Counted from the stretch's first letter, positions 8,811 through 18,608 are shown. The stretch is DNA of 64,000 nucleotides from Dongia rigui (GCF_034044635.1 NZ_JAXCLX010000002.1:682001-746000); one strand, 5' to 3'. Notes: generated by a model from the letters alone, not told the origin. Made by a program: numbers and translations.

Positions 8811-9803
8811 ATGTCGACTCCTCGCACCTATTCACGCCGCCGCGTCCTGTCGATCCTGGCGGCGGCAACGATCCTGCCGCTGGGCAAGGCGCAAGCCCGT
8901 GTGCCCAACATGCAGCCCTATCGTTGGCAGGGATTGGCATTGGGCGCTGAAGCGGACTTGACGCTCTATGCCGAAACGGAATCGGTGGCGATGGAGGCCA
9001 TCGCTGCGTCGCTCGCGGAGATCGACCGGCTGGAGCGGATCTTCAGCCTGCACCGGCCGGATTCGGCCATCAGCCAATTGAACCGGGTGGGCACATTGCC
9101 GGCGCCGCCGGTTGAATTTGTCGAACTTCTTTCCCTCGCCCTGACCCTCGCCGAGCGTACCGATGGTCGCTTCGATCCCAGCATTCAGCCGCTCTGGCAG
9201 CTTTACGCAAAGGCCGGGCCGGCCGCTGCCGAACTTGATGAGGGGCAGCTCAAGGCCACGCAAGCACTGGTCGATTGGCGCAACGTTGCGCTCTCGCCCA
9301 GCGTGGTCACCTTTGGGCGTCCCGGTATGCAATTGACACTCAATGGTATCGCGCAAGGGTATATCAGCGACCGCATCGCCATCCTTCTCCAGGGGCGCGG
9401 CTTTACCCATGCGCTGGTCAATCTCGGTGAATTGCAGGCGCTTGGCAGCAGGGCCGACGGATCGCCCTGGCAGATCGGATTGTCGGCGCCGCATGACCGT
9501 GCGGATTTGCGCGAGACCGAATTGTTGTCCTCCGGCGCCATGGCGACATCCGCCGCCGCCGGGCTCAGTTTCGACCGGACGGGCAACTACAACCACATCG
9601 TCAATGCCCGGAGCCTGCAATGTGCCGACCCGCGCTTCAGTGTGACTGTGCGCAGCCAATCTGCGGCCGTGGCTGACGGCTTGTCGACGGTCGGCACCCT
9701 GATGCTGCAGGAGAGGGATGCCTTCACCGATCTTTTGCGGCAGTTCGTGGCACGGGCCATCATCATCGACGAGCAGCAAGCGCCGCTTGTTCGCCTCGGG
9801 TAA
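8811..9803 (+). CDS. nosX: NosX, ApbE-type FAD:protein FMN transferase
   Basis: A 330-residue ApbE-family protein with a twin-arginine-like signal (SRRRVLSILAAATILPLG). The ApbE core includes LEXIFSLHRPDSAISQLN-like sequence, RFDPSIQPLW, the motif LNGIAQGYISDRI and the ending block HIVNARS. ApbE enzymes attach FMN to Thr in a (S/T)GAT motif, and NosR of this operon offers exactly that at Thr148, so substrate and enzyme are encoded together. It follows nosL after 11 bases behind GGGAGA. Confidence 0.94.
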   Translation: MSTPRTYSRRRVLSILAAATILPLGKAQARVPNMQPYRWQGLALGAEADLTLYAETESVAMEAIAASLAEIDRLERIFSLHRPDSAISQLNRVGTLPAPPVEFVELLSLALTLAERTDGRFDPSIQPLWQLYAKAGPAAAELDEGQLKATQALVDWRNVALSPSVVTFGRPGMQLTLNGIAQGYISDRIAILLQGRGFTHALVNLGELQALGSRADGSPWQIGLSAPHDRADLRETELLSSGAMATSAAAGLSFDRTGNYNHIVNARSLQCADPRFSVTVRSQSAAVADGLSTVGTLMLQERDAFTDLLRQFVARAIIIDEQQAPLVRLG

Positions 9804-10509
9804 CATCATCTCCGGCCTGGATGGTTGGGGCGAGTTCGCGGCGGCGCTGGCACTGTTCTTTCTGTCGCATGGCATTTCGGCCTCGCCGCGCTTGCGCCAG
9901 ATGCTGCGGCACCACCTTGGTCGCCGCTGCTATGGCGCGCTCTATGGCACTCTGTCGCTGATCATCTTCTACTGGCTGATTCAATCGGCCGGCCGGGCAC
10001 CCTATGTCGAGCTCTGGGGTACGGCACCATGGCAGTATCTTGTGCCGCATATCGCGATGCCGATCGCCTGCCTGCTGCTCGCTTGCGGTATTGGGGTGGT
10101 TAACCCGTTCAGCCTGGGCGGCACCGCCGGACCTTTCTCGCCCCGGGCACCCGGCATTGCCGGAGTCACGCGTCACCCCCTGCTTTGGGCGGTCATATTG
10201 TGGGCGATGGCGCATCTTTTTCCCAATGGTGACGTGGCGCATTTGCTTTTATTCGCGTCGCTGGGACTCTATGGCGTTGTCGGCACGCTGCTCTTTGATG
10301 CCCGTCGCCGGGCCGCATGGGGTCCGTCGCAATGGCTTGCTTTCTCAGCTCATACCTCCTGGCTTCCTGGTTGGGCTTTGATGACGGGCCGATGGCGTGG
10401 CGACGTGCGGCAACTGCCGTGGCGACGCTTGATCGCCGCGATGGGCCTCTATGTCGGCATCCTTTTCAGCCACGCGATCATCATCGGCGCAACGCCCCGG
10501 CCATTCTGA
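9787..10509 (+). CDS. NnrU-family membrane protein
   Basis: About 240 residues with six or so hydrophobic helices and conserved features of the NnrU family: LFFLSHGISASP, LYGTLSLI, GITRHP-like GVTRHPLLWAVILWAMAHLFPNGD. No good ATG exists near the expected N-terminus. The first in-frame ATG (9718) lies deep in nosX, and TTG 9787 overlaps the nosX end and gives the usual length, so I give that start with low certainty. NnrU is required for or associated with nitrite/NO reduction in rhodobacters, with no known biochemical function. Its homology to NnuR/isoprenylcysteine-type membrane enzymes is only structural. Confidence 0.8.
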   Translation: MFASGNIISGLDGWGEFAAALALFFLSHGISASPRLRQMLRHHLGRRCYGALYGTLSLIIFYWLIQSAGRAPYVELWGTAPWQYLVPHIAMPIACLLLACGIGVVNPFSLGGTAGPFSPRAPGIAGVTRHPLLWAVILWAMAHLFPNGDVAHLLLFASLGLYGVVGTLLFDARRRAAWGPSQWLAFSAHTSWLPGWALMTGRWRGDVRQLPWRRLIAAMGLYVGILFSHAIIIGATPRPF

Positions 10510-10535
10510 TATTCCTACGACTAGGAAAACGATTT

Positions 10536-10549
10536 TTGATTATTATCAA
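10536..10549 (+). promoter_or_regulatory. Perfect FNR/NNR-type box upstream of the bacteriohemerythrin gene
   Basis: TTGATTATTATCAA is a second exact TTGAT-N4-ATCAA palindrome, in the 138-base gap before the hemerythrin gene. A transcript beginning about 41 bases after its centre would start near 10584, leaving a 60-base leader. No convincing -10 is visible. All neighbouring genes point right, so the target is the hemerythrin-chemoreceptor pair. Confidence 0.8.
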
Positions 10550-10647
10550 GTGGCGCCATTCATCCGTTGGTTGATTTGCCTCAATGACCGTGTTTATCGT
10601 TCTGCCATCCTTGCTCGCACTGATTTCTGCTCGAGGAAAGAGTGTGC

Positions 10648-11082
10648 ATGGCTTCATCTGTCGACAATGGCATCACGCTGATCTGGTCGGAGGCTTTTGA
10701 GAGCGGCGATCCGGAGATCGATCGGCAGCATCAATGCTTGTTGGCGGACAGCGCACGGCTGCGGGCGCTTGTCGAAACTGGTGCGCCCTGGAGTGACGTG
10801 CAGGCCGCACTTTCGGTATTGATCGCCGATTGCTCCGCGCATTTTCGCTTTGAAGAGGCGATGTTGCGCAACACCCATTTCCCACGAGCCGAGGCGCATG
10901 CCGGGCAGCATCAGGCAATTGAAGCCATGTTGCAGCAACTGGCCGAGATGGTCGCCGAGCCCGGCGGCTCGGAGCCGGAGCGTTGCAGCCTCGTTGCTAC
11001 CATGGAACGCAAGATTGTCGAAATCATCGTCCGGCACGATCTCGACTTCAAATCACACCTGCTCAATTTGATCGGTCGGTAG
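10648..11082 (+). CDS. Bacteriohemerythrin
   Basis: A 144-residue single-domain hemerythrin, a cytoplasmic di-iron protein that binds O2 (and possibly NO). All ligand motifs are present in order: W-S-x5-G-x2-[22 protein letters not shown] and HDLDFKSHL. The ATG at 10648 is preferred over GTG 10642 because GAGGAAAG lies 7 bases upstream of it. It sits behind an FNR-type box and 28 bases before a chemoreceptor that ends in a homologous hemerythrin domain, suggesting a shared oxygen or NO handling role under low oxygen. Confidence 0.95.
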   Translation: MASSVDNGITLIWSEAFESGDPEIDRQHQCLLADSARLRALVETGAPWSDVQAALSVLIADCSAHFRFEEAMLRNTHFPRAEAHAGQHQAIEAMLQQLAEMVAEPGGSEPERCSLVATMERKIVEIIVRHDLDFKSHLLNLIGR

Positions 11083-11110
11083 TTCAGCACCAGGCAAGCG
11101 GAGATGGACC

Positions 11111-13597
11111 ATGCTTAAGGCCTTCAATGATCTGCGCATCGGCAAACGGATCCTCATTGCCCTCTTGATCCCGATGCTCGGTCTGCTGGCCGTCTCCCTC
11201 TTGGCTGTGGCCGACAAGTACCGTCTGTGGGCCGAGATGCGGCAGCTGCAATCCATGGCCGAGCTGGCACCTGAAATCAGTGCTCTCGGCCATGAATTGC
11301 AGCGCGAGCGCGGTGCGTCCGCCATTTACCTCGGCAGCAAGGGCGGATTGTACAAGACAGAGCTCGATACGCAGCGGCAGGCAACGGACGCTCAGATCGC
11401 CAAGCTGAAGGCCGCTCTCGGCGCGGATGGCATGCAAGGTTTAGGGGCTGTTGCGCAGCCGGCCGACGACGCAGTCGCGGCCCTTGCCGCAGTATCGGAC
11501 ATGCGCCAGTCCATTACCGATCTGAAGACCGGCGTCGCCGACATGGCAGGCTATTATACGCCGATCATTCGCCGGCTGATCGCCAGCGTCGAAAAGATGG
11601 CCCCCCTCAGCCACAATGCCAACATCGGTCGCGCCATTCTGGCCTATGCCGCGTTCCTCCAAGGCAAGGAGCGGATGGGCGTCGAGCGTGCCATGGGCGG
11701 CGCTGGCTTCAGCGCCGGCAAATTTGATGGCGAACTCTTTCGCAAGTTCGTCGGCCTTATGGCCGAACAGAGCGCCTTTTTCGACCGTTTCGGCTCGATG
11801 GCGGACGATGCCCTGGTCGCCACTCTCGCCGAATTGCCGAAGACACCCGCATCCATGGAGGTTGACCGGCTGCGCGGTATTGCGATTGCCAGTTTGCAGT
11901 CGGGTGATACGCAGGGGGTAAAGGCGGGCGACTGGTTTACAACCGTCACCAAGAAGATCGAGACCTATGAGACGGTGGAAGCCGACATAGCTGCCGATCT
12001 TGTCACCCAGACACGGGCGCTGGGCAGCGAGGCGCGCAATATTCTGTTCTATGTCCTGGCGTCGGCCTCTGTGCTCTTTGTCATCACCATTTTGTTGGGC
12101 GTCCTGATCGCGCGCGGAATAACCCGGCCGATTGCCGGCATGACCTCTGTGATGACGCAGCTTGCGGCTGGTGACCACAGTGTCGCGGTCATAAGCATCG
12201 ATCGTGGCGATGAAGTGGGCGATATGGCCAAATCGGTCGAGATCTTTCGCGAAAGCATGATCCGCGCCGATCGGTTGGCCGAGGAGCAGTTGTCAGCCCA
12301 GCGAGAGCGGGATACCCGGCAAACCAAGGTCAATTCCTATATCGGTCAGTTTGAACTGACGATCCGCAGCGTGCTTGACGGCCTCAGTCACGCCGAGGAA
12401 GTGATGGGAACGACCGCATTGGGCGTCGACAAGGGTGCCACGGATACGCGCAATGAATCGGCATCCGTTGCTGCAGCGGCCGAACAATCGACCACGAATA
12501 TTCAGTCGGTGGCAGGTGCCACCGAGGAACTGGCTGCCTCGATCCAGGAAATCAGCCGCCAGGTCAGTCAGTCGGCGGCACTCACCAGCAAGGCCGCCGA
12601 TGTGGCCGACAGCACGGGGCAGAAGATGACGGGTTTGGTCGCCACGGTTGGCCGCATCGGCGATGTGGTGCGTCTTATCACGGATATCGCCGAGCAAACC
12701 AATCTGTTGGCCCTTAACGCGACCATCGAGGCGGCCCGTGCCGGCGAGGCGGGCCGCGGGTTTGCCGTGGTCGCCAATGAAGTGAAGTCACTCGCCACTC
12801 AGACCGCCAAGGCCACCGAGGACATCGGGCAGCAGATCAGCGAAGTGCAGGCGTCGACCGGCGATACGGCAGCCTCCATTCGCGAGATCATGGAGGCGGT
12901 CAAGCAGATCAATGAGGTCTCATCCTCCATCTCGGCAGCCGTCGAGCAGCAGGGCGCCGCGACCGCCGAAATCGCACGCAATGTCGAGCAGGCATCGGCC
13001 GGCAGCGCCACGGTGACCACCAGCATCCACCGGGTGCTCTCCTCGGCCGAACGATCGGCAGGCCTTGCCGCCGACATTTCGACCTCGTCCGGTGATCTTT
13101 CCACCCAAACGGCGACCCTGAAGCAGAATGTGGCGAGCTTCCTCGAAAAGGTGCGCAAGGCCGATGGCAGCGAGTCGAGCGAGCTGATCGAGTGGAACGA
13201 CAGCCTCACCATCGGTGAGAAGGAGATCGATGACGAGCACAGCCAGATCATGGCGACCATCAACGACCTGCACCGAACCATTTCATCCGGTGCCGACGGG
13301 GCCGCGGTCCGGCGCAGCTTCCAGCGCATGATGGAGTATACCCGGACGCATTTCTCACATGAAGAAGCTCTGATGAATGCGCGGCAATATCCCGAATTGA
13401 TCGAACACAAGCGCGCCCATGACGGCTTTGATCGCCGGCTCAATCAACTCCATGAGCGCTTCCAGCAGGGCCACCGGGAAGCGGGAACAGACCTCCTCAA
13501 CCTGCTTAGCAGCTGGTGGATGACCCACATATCGACCGCCGACACGAAACTCGCACATTTCCTGCGTCCGCGGTCAGCTGCGCTGGCCAGTCGGTAG
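11111..13597 (+). CDS. Methyl-accepting chemotaxis protein: NIT sensor – HAMP – signalling domain – hemerythrin
   Basis: An 828-residue receptor. TM1 is at about 14-33. A helical periplasmic NIT-type domain follows (about 40-300, with the [13 protein letters not shown] signature of nitrate/nitrite-sensing domains). TM2 is at 310-333, then HAMP, then the signalling hairpin with tip [31 protein letters not shown] near 527. At about 695-820 a complete hemerythrin domain is fused ([33 protein letters not shown]). This gives one input outside (N-oxyanion-like) and one inside (O2 or NO bound to di-iron). It is adjacent to a free hemerythrin and the nos cluster. Ligands are inferred from the domain families. 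Confidence 0.93.
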   Translation: MLKAFNDLRIGKRILIALLIPMLGLLAVSLLAVADKYRLWAEMRQLQSMAELAPEISALGHELQRERGASAIYLGSKGGLYKTELDTQRQATDAQIAKLKAALGADGMQGLGAVAQPADDAVAALAAVSDMRQSITDLKTGVADMAGYYTPIIRRLIASVEKMAPLSHNANIGRAILAYAAFLQGKERMGVERAMGGAGFSAGKFDGELFRKFVGLMAEQSAFFDRFGSMADDALVATLAELPKTPASMEVDRLRGIAIASLQSGDTQGVKAGDWFTTVTKKIETYETVEADIAADLVTQTRALGSEARNILFYVLASASVLFVITILLGVLIARGITRPIAGMTSVMTQLAAGDHSVAVISIDRGDEVGDMAKSVEIFRESMIRADRLAEEQLSAQRERDTRQTKVNSYIGQFELTIRSVLDGLSHAEEVMGTTALGVDKGATDTRNESASVAAAAEQSTTNIQSVAGATEELAASIQEISRQVSQSAALTSKAADVADSTGQKMTGLVATVGRIGDVVRLITDIAEQTNLLALNATIEAARAGEAGRGFAVVANEVKSLATQTAKATEDIGQQISEVQASTGDTAASIREIMEAVKQINEVSSSISAAVEQQGAATAEIARNVEQASAGSATVTTSIHRVLSSAERSAGLAADISTSSGDLSTQTATLKQNVASFLEKVRKADGSESSELIEWNDSLTIGEKEIDDEHSQIMATINDLHRTISSGADGAAVRRSFQRMMEYTRTHFSHEEALMNARQYPELIEHKRAHDGFDRRLNQLHERFQQGHREAGTDLLNLLSSWWMTHISTADTKLAHFLRPRSAALASR

Positions 13598-13649
13598 CTG
13601 GGTAGGAATGCGAAACGAGCAGCAGGTTGAGTAGCCGCTCTTCAACTCG

Positions 13650-13976
13650 CTATCGCTCATCGCAACCCAACGATGCGGCGCTGCGGGCGAGGCTGAGATA
13701 CATCGCCTCGATCCAGGTGCTCAGCCGAAGGTTGGTCGAATGCACCAATGTATGGGTCGTCACGCTATACTGTCGGCTGCAATCGCGGCACTTGATCAGG
13801 CCAGGCCGGCAGCTCGCAGCCTCCAGGCGCAGGTGATCGTAGCTGCCGCAGAGCGGACACTTAGGGCCATCAGGCCAGCCCATCTGCTCAAGAAGGGTTC
13901 TGCAAGCAGCCTTTATTGGGTAAGAGGCGGGCAGCTTCGCGAACGATGGCATTTTTGAGCCATTCCCAGATTCCAC
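13650..13976 (-). pseudogene. IS1595-family transposase, N-terminal fragment
   Basis: The 108-codon frame encodes the start of an IS1595-group transposase. MGWPDGPKCPLCGS is followed by CRDCSRQYSVTTHTLVHSTNLRLSTWIEAMYL, the zinc-ribbon (CxxC…CxxC) and following helix that precede the DDE/ISXO2-like catalytic domain. The frame ends at about the point where family members continue with the SxKxGxSxxxL segment, so the catalytic domain is missing. No downstream remainder is recognisable in either direction. It is a decayed fragment rather than an active element. Confidence 0.72.
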
Positions 13977-14182
13977 GTCGATATCTCAAGACCGTCCATA
14001 CGCTAGATTTTGGACCATCCCGGACAATCGTTTACCGACCGGGACTCTTATTGAAGCAACTGAATTTTCGACTCAGTGGCTTTGTTTGATGTGTAAAGGC
14101 GAAAGCTCTTGACCTCCCGACGCTCTTCATCCAAATGCAAGCTGTCGGAGAGGACGATCGTCCTTTACCTGGACATAAAGAG

Positions 14183-14198
14183 TGGCACAATATTGGCA
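14183..14198 (+). promoter_or_regulatory. Candidate sigma-54 promoter upstream of the Hsp70-like gene
   Basis: TGGCACAATATTGGCA has the invariant GG-N10-GC spacing and matches TGGCAC-N5-TTGCW except for one base (TGGCA instead of TTGCA). Transcription would start near 14209, 150 bases before the Hsp70-like gene. The same letters also form a direct repeat of TGGCAC, so chance is possible. Confidence 0.35.
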
Positions 14199-14358
14199 CA
14201 GAACCAAAATAGACTGCGGCTTTGTGCGGGGCGTACAGGGGAATCATAATCCCTAGGTCGGCGGTTGATATCCGTCGGGTGATACCATTTTCTTTTATCA
14301 AGCCATGTTCTGGTCAGGGTGCCGTTCGGCCCCTTCCTTGCACGCGGTTGGGGTTGCG

Positions 14359-15612
14359 ATGCCGAAAAACTTTTGCGGTCTCGATTTCGGGACGTCGAAC
14401 TCGACCCTTGGCATTGCCGCCGGCAATGGCGTGGCGCTTTGCCCGCTGGAGGCGGAGAGTGTGACGCTGCCCAGCGCCATCTTCTTCGATTACGAAGAGC
14501 ACAAGGTGCGGTTCGGGCGCGAAGGGATCGGCGCCTATATCGAGGGCACGGAAGGGCGCCTGATGCGGGCGCTGAAAAGTGTTCTGGGGTCGAGCCTCAT
14601 CGATGAAACGACATTGGTGCAGCGCAAGCGCGTCGCCATGCGCGATGTTATCGGCATGTTCATGCGGCACTTGAAGGCCCGGGCGGAGCAGCATGTCGGT
14701 CACACGATAGAGCATGTCGTGCTCGGCCGGCCCGTGCGCTTTGTCGACGAGGATGACGCGGCGGATGCGCAGGCCGAGGCGGAGCTGATCGGCATCGCCA
14801 AGGCGCAGGGTTTTCATCATGTCGAGATGCAGTTCGAGCCGGTGGCGGCAGCGCTTGCCTATGAGCAGTCCCTGGCGCGGGAGGAACTGGCCCTCATCGT
14901 CGATCTCGGCGGTGGTACATCGGACTTTGCGGTGGCGCGGTTGTCGCCCGAGCGGGCGCGGGCCCATGACCGTGCGGCCGATATCCTGGGCCGCAGCGGT
15001 GTCCATATCGGCGGTACCGATTTCGACCGGCGCCTCAGCATCCGCCATGTGATGCCGCATCTGGGTTATGACGCGCTCATCGGGCCGAAGAAGCTGCCGA
15101 TGCCGAGCCACCTCTATCATGATCTGGCGACCTGGCATCGCATCCCGACGCTCTATACGCCGCAGAACATCAATTATCTGCGCTCGATCCTGTTCCAGGT
15201 GAGCGCGCCAGAGATGATCGAGCAGTTGATCGAGGTCTTGGTCGATCGGAAGGGCCACCGCATCGCCGCCGCCGTGGAAGCCGCCAAGATCGCGCTGTCG
15301 GATGAGGCCGAGGTGACGCTGCCCATTCCATTGGATCCGGTCGTCGAGACGGTGCTGCACCAGGGCGATCTGGATCACGCGGTCTATGAGGATGGCTTAC
15401 GGATCGTGCAGGCGATCGATGCATGCCTCCGCGCCGCCGGTGTGGCGCCGGGTGCCATTCAATCGGTGTTCCTGACCGGTGGCTCGACCGCCGTGCCGGA
15501 AATCCGGCGCCAGGTGCTGGGGCATCTCCCCAATGCCAAGCCGGTGACGGGCGACCTGTTCGGCAGCGTCGGGCTGGGCCTTGCCATCGATGCGGCGCGG
15601 AAGTTCGCGTGA
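14359..15612 (+). CDS. YegD-like Hsp70-family chaperone/ATPase
   Basis: A 417-residue actin-fold ATPase that lacks the DnaK substrate-binding domain, like E. coli YegD. Seen: phosphate 1 loop CGLDFGTSNSTLGI, the insertion VVLGRPVRF, EPVAAALAYEQ, phosphate 2 loop LIVDLGGGTSDFAV, GIHIGGTDFDRRL-like GVHIGGTDFDRRLS and the adenosine motif VFLTGGSTAVPEI near the end. Start 14359 is preferred because it begins just before the FGTSN loop as in YegD; an 18-codon upstream extension from 14305 is possible. Its cellular role is unknown even in model bacteria. Confidence 0.9.
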   Translation: MPKNFCGLDFGTSNSTLGIAAGNGVALCPLEAESVTLPSAIFFDYEEHKVRFGREGIGAYIEGTEGRLMRALKSVLGSSLIDETTLVQRKRVAMRDVIGMFMRHLKARAEQHVGHTIEHVVLGRPVRFVDEDDAADAQAEAELIGIAKAQGFHHVEMQFEPVAAALAYEQSLAREELALIVDLGGGTSDFAVARLSPERARAHDRAADILGRSGVHIGGTDFDRRLSIRHVMPHLGYDALIGPKKLPMPSHLYHDLATWHRIPTLYTPQNINYLRSILFQVSAPEMIEQLIEVLVDRKGHRIAAAVEAAKIALSDEAEVTLPIPLDPVVETVLHQGDLDHAVYEDGLRIVQAIDACLRAAGVAPGAIQSVFLTGGSTAVPEIRRQVLGHLPNAKPVTGDLFGSVGLGLAIDAARKFA

Positions 15613-15678
15613 CGCGCCTTAAAAAGCCTGTTCCCACCTGCCGATTGATCGTAGGTTGAGGGCCAACAGAATCTGAAT

Positions 15679-17019
15679 TTGCCGCGTTTTCATCACGTTC
15701 GGCAGCAATCGGGTGCCCGCTTGAGAAAACCGACCCGGCCGCAAGGTCGCCCACAGCCAGGAACACCGCCACGGCCGCAGCCCGGTGCCAAGTCCGCACC
15801 TGCGGGGAAGCCGGGGCCACGGGCAGAGAGCCGGCCGCAGGGCGGTAAGCCCGCCAAGCCGACGCGGCCAGCGCCGATGCCTGAGCGCGAAGACGTGCCG
15901 CGGCTCGGGCATGTGTTCGAAATCTTCCTGGTTTCGATCCCCGGCTTTGAAGAAACCTTGGCTGGCGAGGCGCGCGATCTCGGTTTCAAGGAGGTCACCG
16001 TCGTTGGGGGCGGCGTCACGGTGAAGGGCGGCTGGCCGGAGGTGTGGCGCGCCAATCTGATGCTGCGCGGGGCGAGTGCGGTCTTTGCGCGGATCATCTC
16101 CTATCCCGTCTTTCACTTGGCCCAGCTCGACAAGCGGTCGCGGAAGGTGCCGTGGGACCAGCTGCTGCGCAAGGATGTGCCGGTGCGGGTCGAGGCCACC
16201 TGCAAGCATTCCAAGATCTATCATTCGGGGGCAGCGAAACAGCGCATCGAGACGGCGATTGCCGAGACGCTGGGGGCGCCGATTTCGGACGAGGCCGAAC
16301 TCTGCGTGAAGGCGCGCATCGAGGACGATATCTGCACCATCAGCATCGATACCTCGGGCGAGAGTCTGCACAAGCGCGGCCATAAGGAGGCCGTCAACAA
16401 GGCACCGATGCGCGAGACGCTGGCCGCCTTGTTCCTGCGGGAAGCCGGTTACACGGGGGGCGAGCCGGTGCTCGATCCCATGTGCGGTTCGGGCACCTTC
16501 GTCATCGAAGCGGCGGAAGTGGCGCTGGATCTGGCGCCCGGCCGGTCGCGCCCCTTTGCTTTCGAGCAGTTGAAGGGATTCAACGCGCAAAGCTGGGCCA
16601 AGCTGCGTGACAGCGTGGCGACGCCGGGAGCAACGCCCGATTTCCGCTTCTATGGCTGCGACCGTGATGGCGGTGCGATCGAGATGAGCCGCGCCAATGC
16701 CGCGCGGGCAGGGCTGGGCGAGGTCACGGCCTTCCGCCAATGTGCGGTGAGTGCCGTGACGGCGCCGAATGGCCCTGCCGGCCTTGTCATCGCCAACCCG
16801 CCCTATGGCCAGCGCATCGGCGACAAGAAGAAGCTGTTCGGACTCTATAAGACCTTTGGCCAGACCATGCTGGCACGCTTTGGCGGTTGGCGCGTGGCGG
16901 TCATCACCAATGATGCGAGCCTTGCCGGCGCTTGCGGCCTGCCATTCGGCACCCCGTTCGGACCGGTTTCCCATGGCGGGCAGCGAGTCTATCTCTATCT
17001 GACCGACGCTCTGCCCTAG
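15679..17019 (+). CDS. THUMP-domain class I RNA methyltransferase (RlmL-like)
   Basis: Residues after about 75 form the RlmL/YcbY N-terminal half. A ferredoxin-like/THUMP region (VFEIFLVSIPGFEETLAGEARDLG … TCKHSKIYHSGA) leads to a Rossmann methyltransferase with SAM motif DPMCGSGTFVIEAA and catalytic IANPPYGQRIG. Family members methylate a guanine N2 of 23S rRNA or tRNA; the exact target cannot be read here. The first 65-70 codons are Pro/Arg/Gly/Lys-rich and low-complexity. The start is unclear: TTG 15679 gives 446 residues, TTG 15721 is possible, and ATG 15877 would give 380 residues with only the folded domains. There is no RlmK half. Confidence 0.85.
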   Translation: MPRFHHVRQQSGARLRKPTRPQGRPQPGTPPRPQPGAKSAPAGKPGPRAESRPQGGKPAKPTRPAPMPEREDVPRLGHVFEIFLVSIPGFEETLAGEARDLGFKEVTVVGGGVTVKGGWPEVWRANLMLRGASAVFARIISYPVFHLAQLDKRSRKVPWDQLLRKDVPVRVEATCKHSKIYHSGAAKQRIETAIAETLGAPISDEAELCVKARIEDDICTISIDTSGESLHKRGHKEAVNKAPMRETLAALFLREAGYTGGEPVLDPMCGSGTFVIEAAEVALDLAPGRSRPFAFEQLKGFNAQSWAKLRDSVATPGATPDFRFYGCDRDGGAIEMSRANAARAGLGEVTAFRQCAVSAVTAPNGPAGLVIANPPYGQRIGDKKKLFGLYKTFGQTMLARFGGWRVAVITNDASLAGACGLPFGTPFGPVSHGGQRVYLYLTDALP

Positions 17020-17161
17020 GCCGACGGAGCTTTTTCGCCGGCAAACGGCTGTTTTTGGGCGGATTGCGACTCTGGGCGTCCGGACCCGTTTTGCGCTAAC
17101 ATGGTGGCAAAGGGGACGGTTGCGGTTTGGCGGCCGACATAAAAAGCACCGAGAACACCAA

Positions 17162-18547
17162 ATGTTTTTGAGCGTCTTCGATATTTTCAAGATCGGCATC
17201 GGGCCGTCTTCGTCGCACACGATGGGGCCGATGACGGCTGCGGTTCGTTTTCTGGACCAGCTGCGGGCGGCAGGCGGCACACCGGCGAGACTGCGTGTGA
17301 CGCTGCATGGCTCGCTCGCTTTTACCGGCAAGGGTCATGCGACCGACCGCGCCGTGGCGCTGGGCCTCATCGGCTATACGCCGGCCGGTATCGTGCCGGG
17401 CGAGGCGGAGGAGAAGCTGGCCAGATTGCACGCGGAGAAAATCGTGCGTCCCGCCGGCCTGCCGCCGCTGGGCTTCGATCCGCAGCAGGACATCGTCTTC
17501 AATTACGGGCCGCCGCTGCCCGGCCATTCCAACGGCCTCATCTTTGAGGCCTTCGATGGCGCCGGCAACACGCTGCTGCGCGAGGTCTATTATTCGATCG
17601 GCGGCGGCTTTGTGGTGACGGAAGCCGAACTGGCTAATCCCGTGAAAACGGAAGCGAGTGCCCAGGGCGGTGTCACGCGGCCCTATCCCTTCGACAGCGC
17701 TGCCGAGATGCTGGACATGGCGAAAGCCAGCGGCAAATCGATCGCGATGATGAAGCGGGAAAACGAGCTGCAATCGCAATCGAGCGCAGAGCTCGAGGCG
17801 GGGCTCGACCAGCTGTGGGCGACAATGGATGGCTGCATCGAACGCGGTTTGGCGCAGCAGGGCGAATTGCCGGGCGGTCTCCATGTCAAACGCCGCGCAG
17901 CTGTCATTCGGGCGCAACTGGAAAAGGAGAAGGGCACCAATCTCGCGCAGCCGCATGTGACCTCCGACTGGCTCAGCGTCTATGCGATGGCGGTCAATGA
18001 GGAGAATGCGGCAGGGGGCAAAGTGGTGACGGCGCCGACCAATGGTGCTGCTGGCGTCGTGCCGGCCGTCATCCGCTATTACCTCGACCATTGCGTCGGT
18101 GCCGAGCGTGGTCGGGTGTCGGAATTCCTGCTCACCGCAGCGGCGATCGGCGGGCTCATCAAGCACAACGCCTCGATCTCAGGTGCCGAAGCCGGCTGCC
18201 AGGGCGAAGTGGGATCGGCCTCGGCGATGGCGGCGGCGGGTCTTTGCGCGGTCCTGGGCGGGACGCCGGCGCAGGTCGAGAATGCGGCGGAGATCGCGCT
18301 GGAGCATCATCTCGGCATGACCTGCGACCCGGCGGCGGGATTGGTGCAGGTGCCCTGCATCGAGCGCAACGGCATCGGCGCCATCAAGGCCGTGGCGGCG
18401 GCGTCACTCGCCTTGCGCGGCGACGGCTCGCATTTCATGCCGCTCGACAATTGCATCGAGGCCATGCGCCAGACCGGCGAAGAGATGAGCACCAAGTTCA
18501 AGGAAACCAGCCTCGGCGGCCTCGCGGTCAATCTGCCGGAGTGTTGA
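17162..18547 (+). CDS. sdaA: L-serine ammonia-lyase, single-chain iron-sulfur type
   Basis: A 461-residue enzyme converting L-serine to pyruvate and ammonia. The beta domain ([24 protein letters not shown] at the start) is followed by the alpha domain. Cluster-binding cysteines lie in [13 protein letters not shown] and the pair [26 protein letters not shown] is also conserved. The open frame extends to TTG 17120, but ATG 17162 gives the standard start. It is monocistronic as far as visible, with a short GC hairpin plus TGTTTTT just before it at about 17039-17058 that could end the preceding gene. Confidence 0.96.
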   Translation: MFLSVFDIFKIGIGPSSSHTMGPMTAAVRFLDQLRAAGGTPARLRVTLHGSLAFTGKGHATDRAVALGLIGYTPAGIVPGEAEEKLARLHAEKIVRPAGLPPLGFDPQQDIVFNYGPPLPGHSNGLIFEAFDGAGNTLLREVYYSIGGGFVVTEAELANPVKTEASAQGGVTRPYPFDSAAEMLDMAKASGKSIAMMKRENELQSQSSAELEAGLDQLWATMDGCIERGLAQQGELPGGLHVKRRAAVIRAQLEKEKGTNLAQPHVTSDWLSVYAMAVNEENAAGGKVVTAPTNGAAGVVPAVIRYYLDHCVGAERGRVSEFLLTAAAIGGLIKHNASISGAEAGCQGEVGSASAMAAAGLCAVLGGTPAQVENAAEIALEHHLGMTCDPAAGLVQVPCIERNGIGAIKAVAAASLALRGDGSHFMPLDNCIEAMRQTGEEMSTKFKETSLGGLAVNLPEC

Positions 18548-18608
18548 GGGCGCGGTTCGAGCGTGCGCTCAGACCCCTCGCCCTCTCTACGGGATCACCA
18601 TCGGCATA

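Larger units (their letters stand above)
13598..14358. other. 760-base gap with transposase debris and no intact gene
   Basis: Between the chemoreceptor and the Hsp70 gene I see a truncated IS1595-type transposase N-terminus (reverse strand, 13650-13976) and a sigma-54-like promoter candidate (14183-14198). An 89-codon reverse frame at 14032-14301 is not convincingly coding. No flanking inverted repeats or target duplications of a complete element were found by eye. Base composition is visibly less GC-rich than the neighbours (14030-14330), consistent with foreign remnant DNA. Confidence 0.6.

Noticed and set aside
14032-14301. 89-codon reverse open frame in the transposase scar
   Set aside because: No family resemblance, no clear ribosome-binding site, odd composition; probably chance in AT-richer DNA.
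17037-17058. GCCG…CGGC stem followed by TGTTTTT before sdaA
   Set aside because: Only four to five pairs; possible weak terminator of the methyltransferase gene but not listed as a feature.
15619-17331. 570-codon reverse open frame across the RNA methyltransferase and sdaA start
   Set aside because: It crosses two well-supported forward genes and encodes no recognisable fold.
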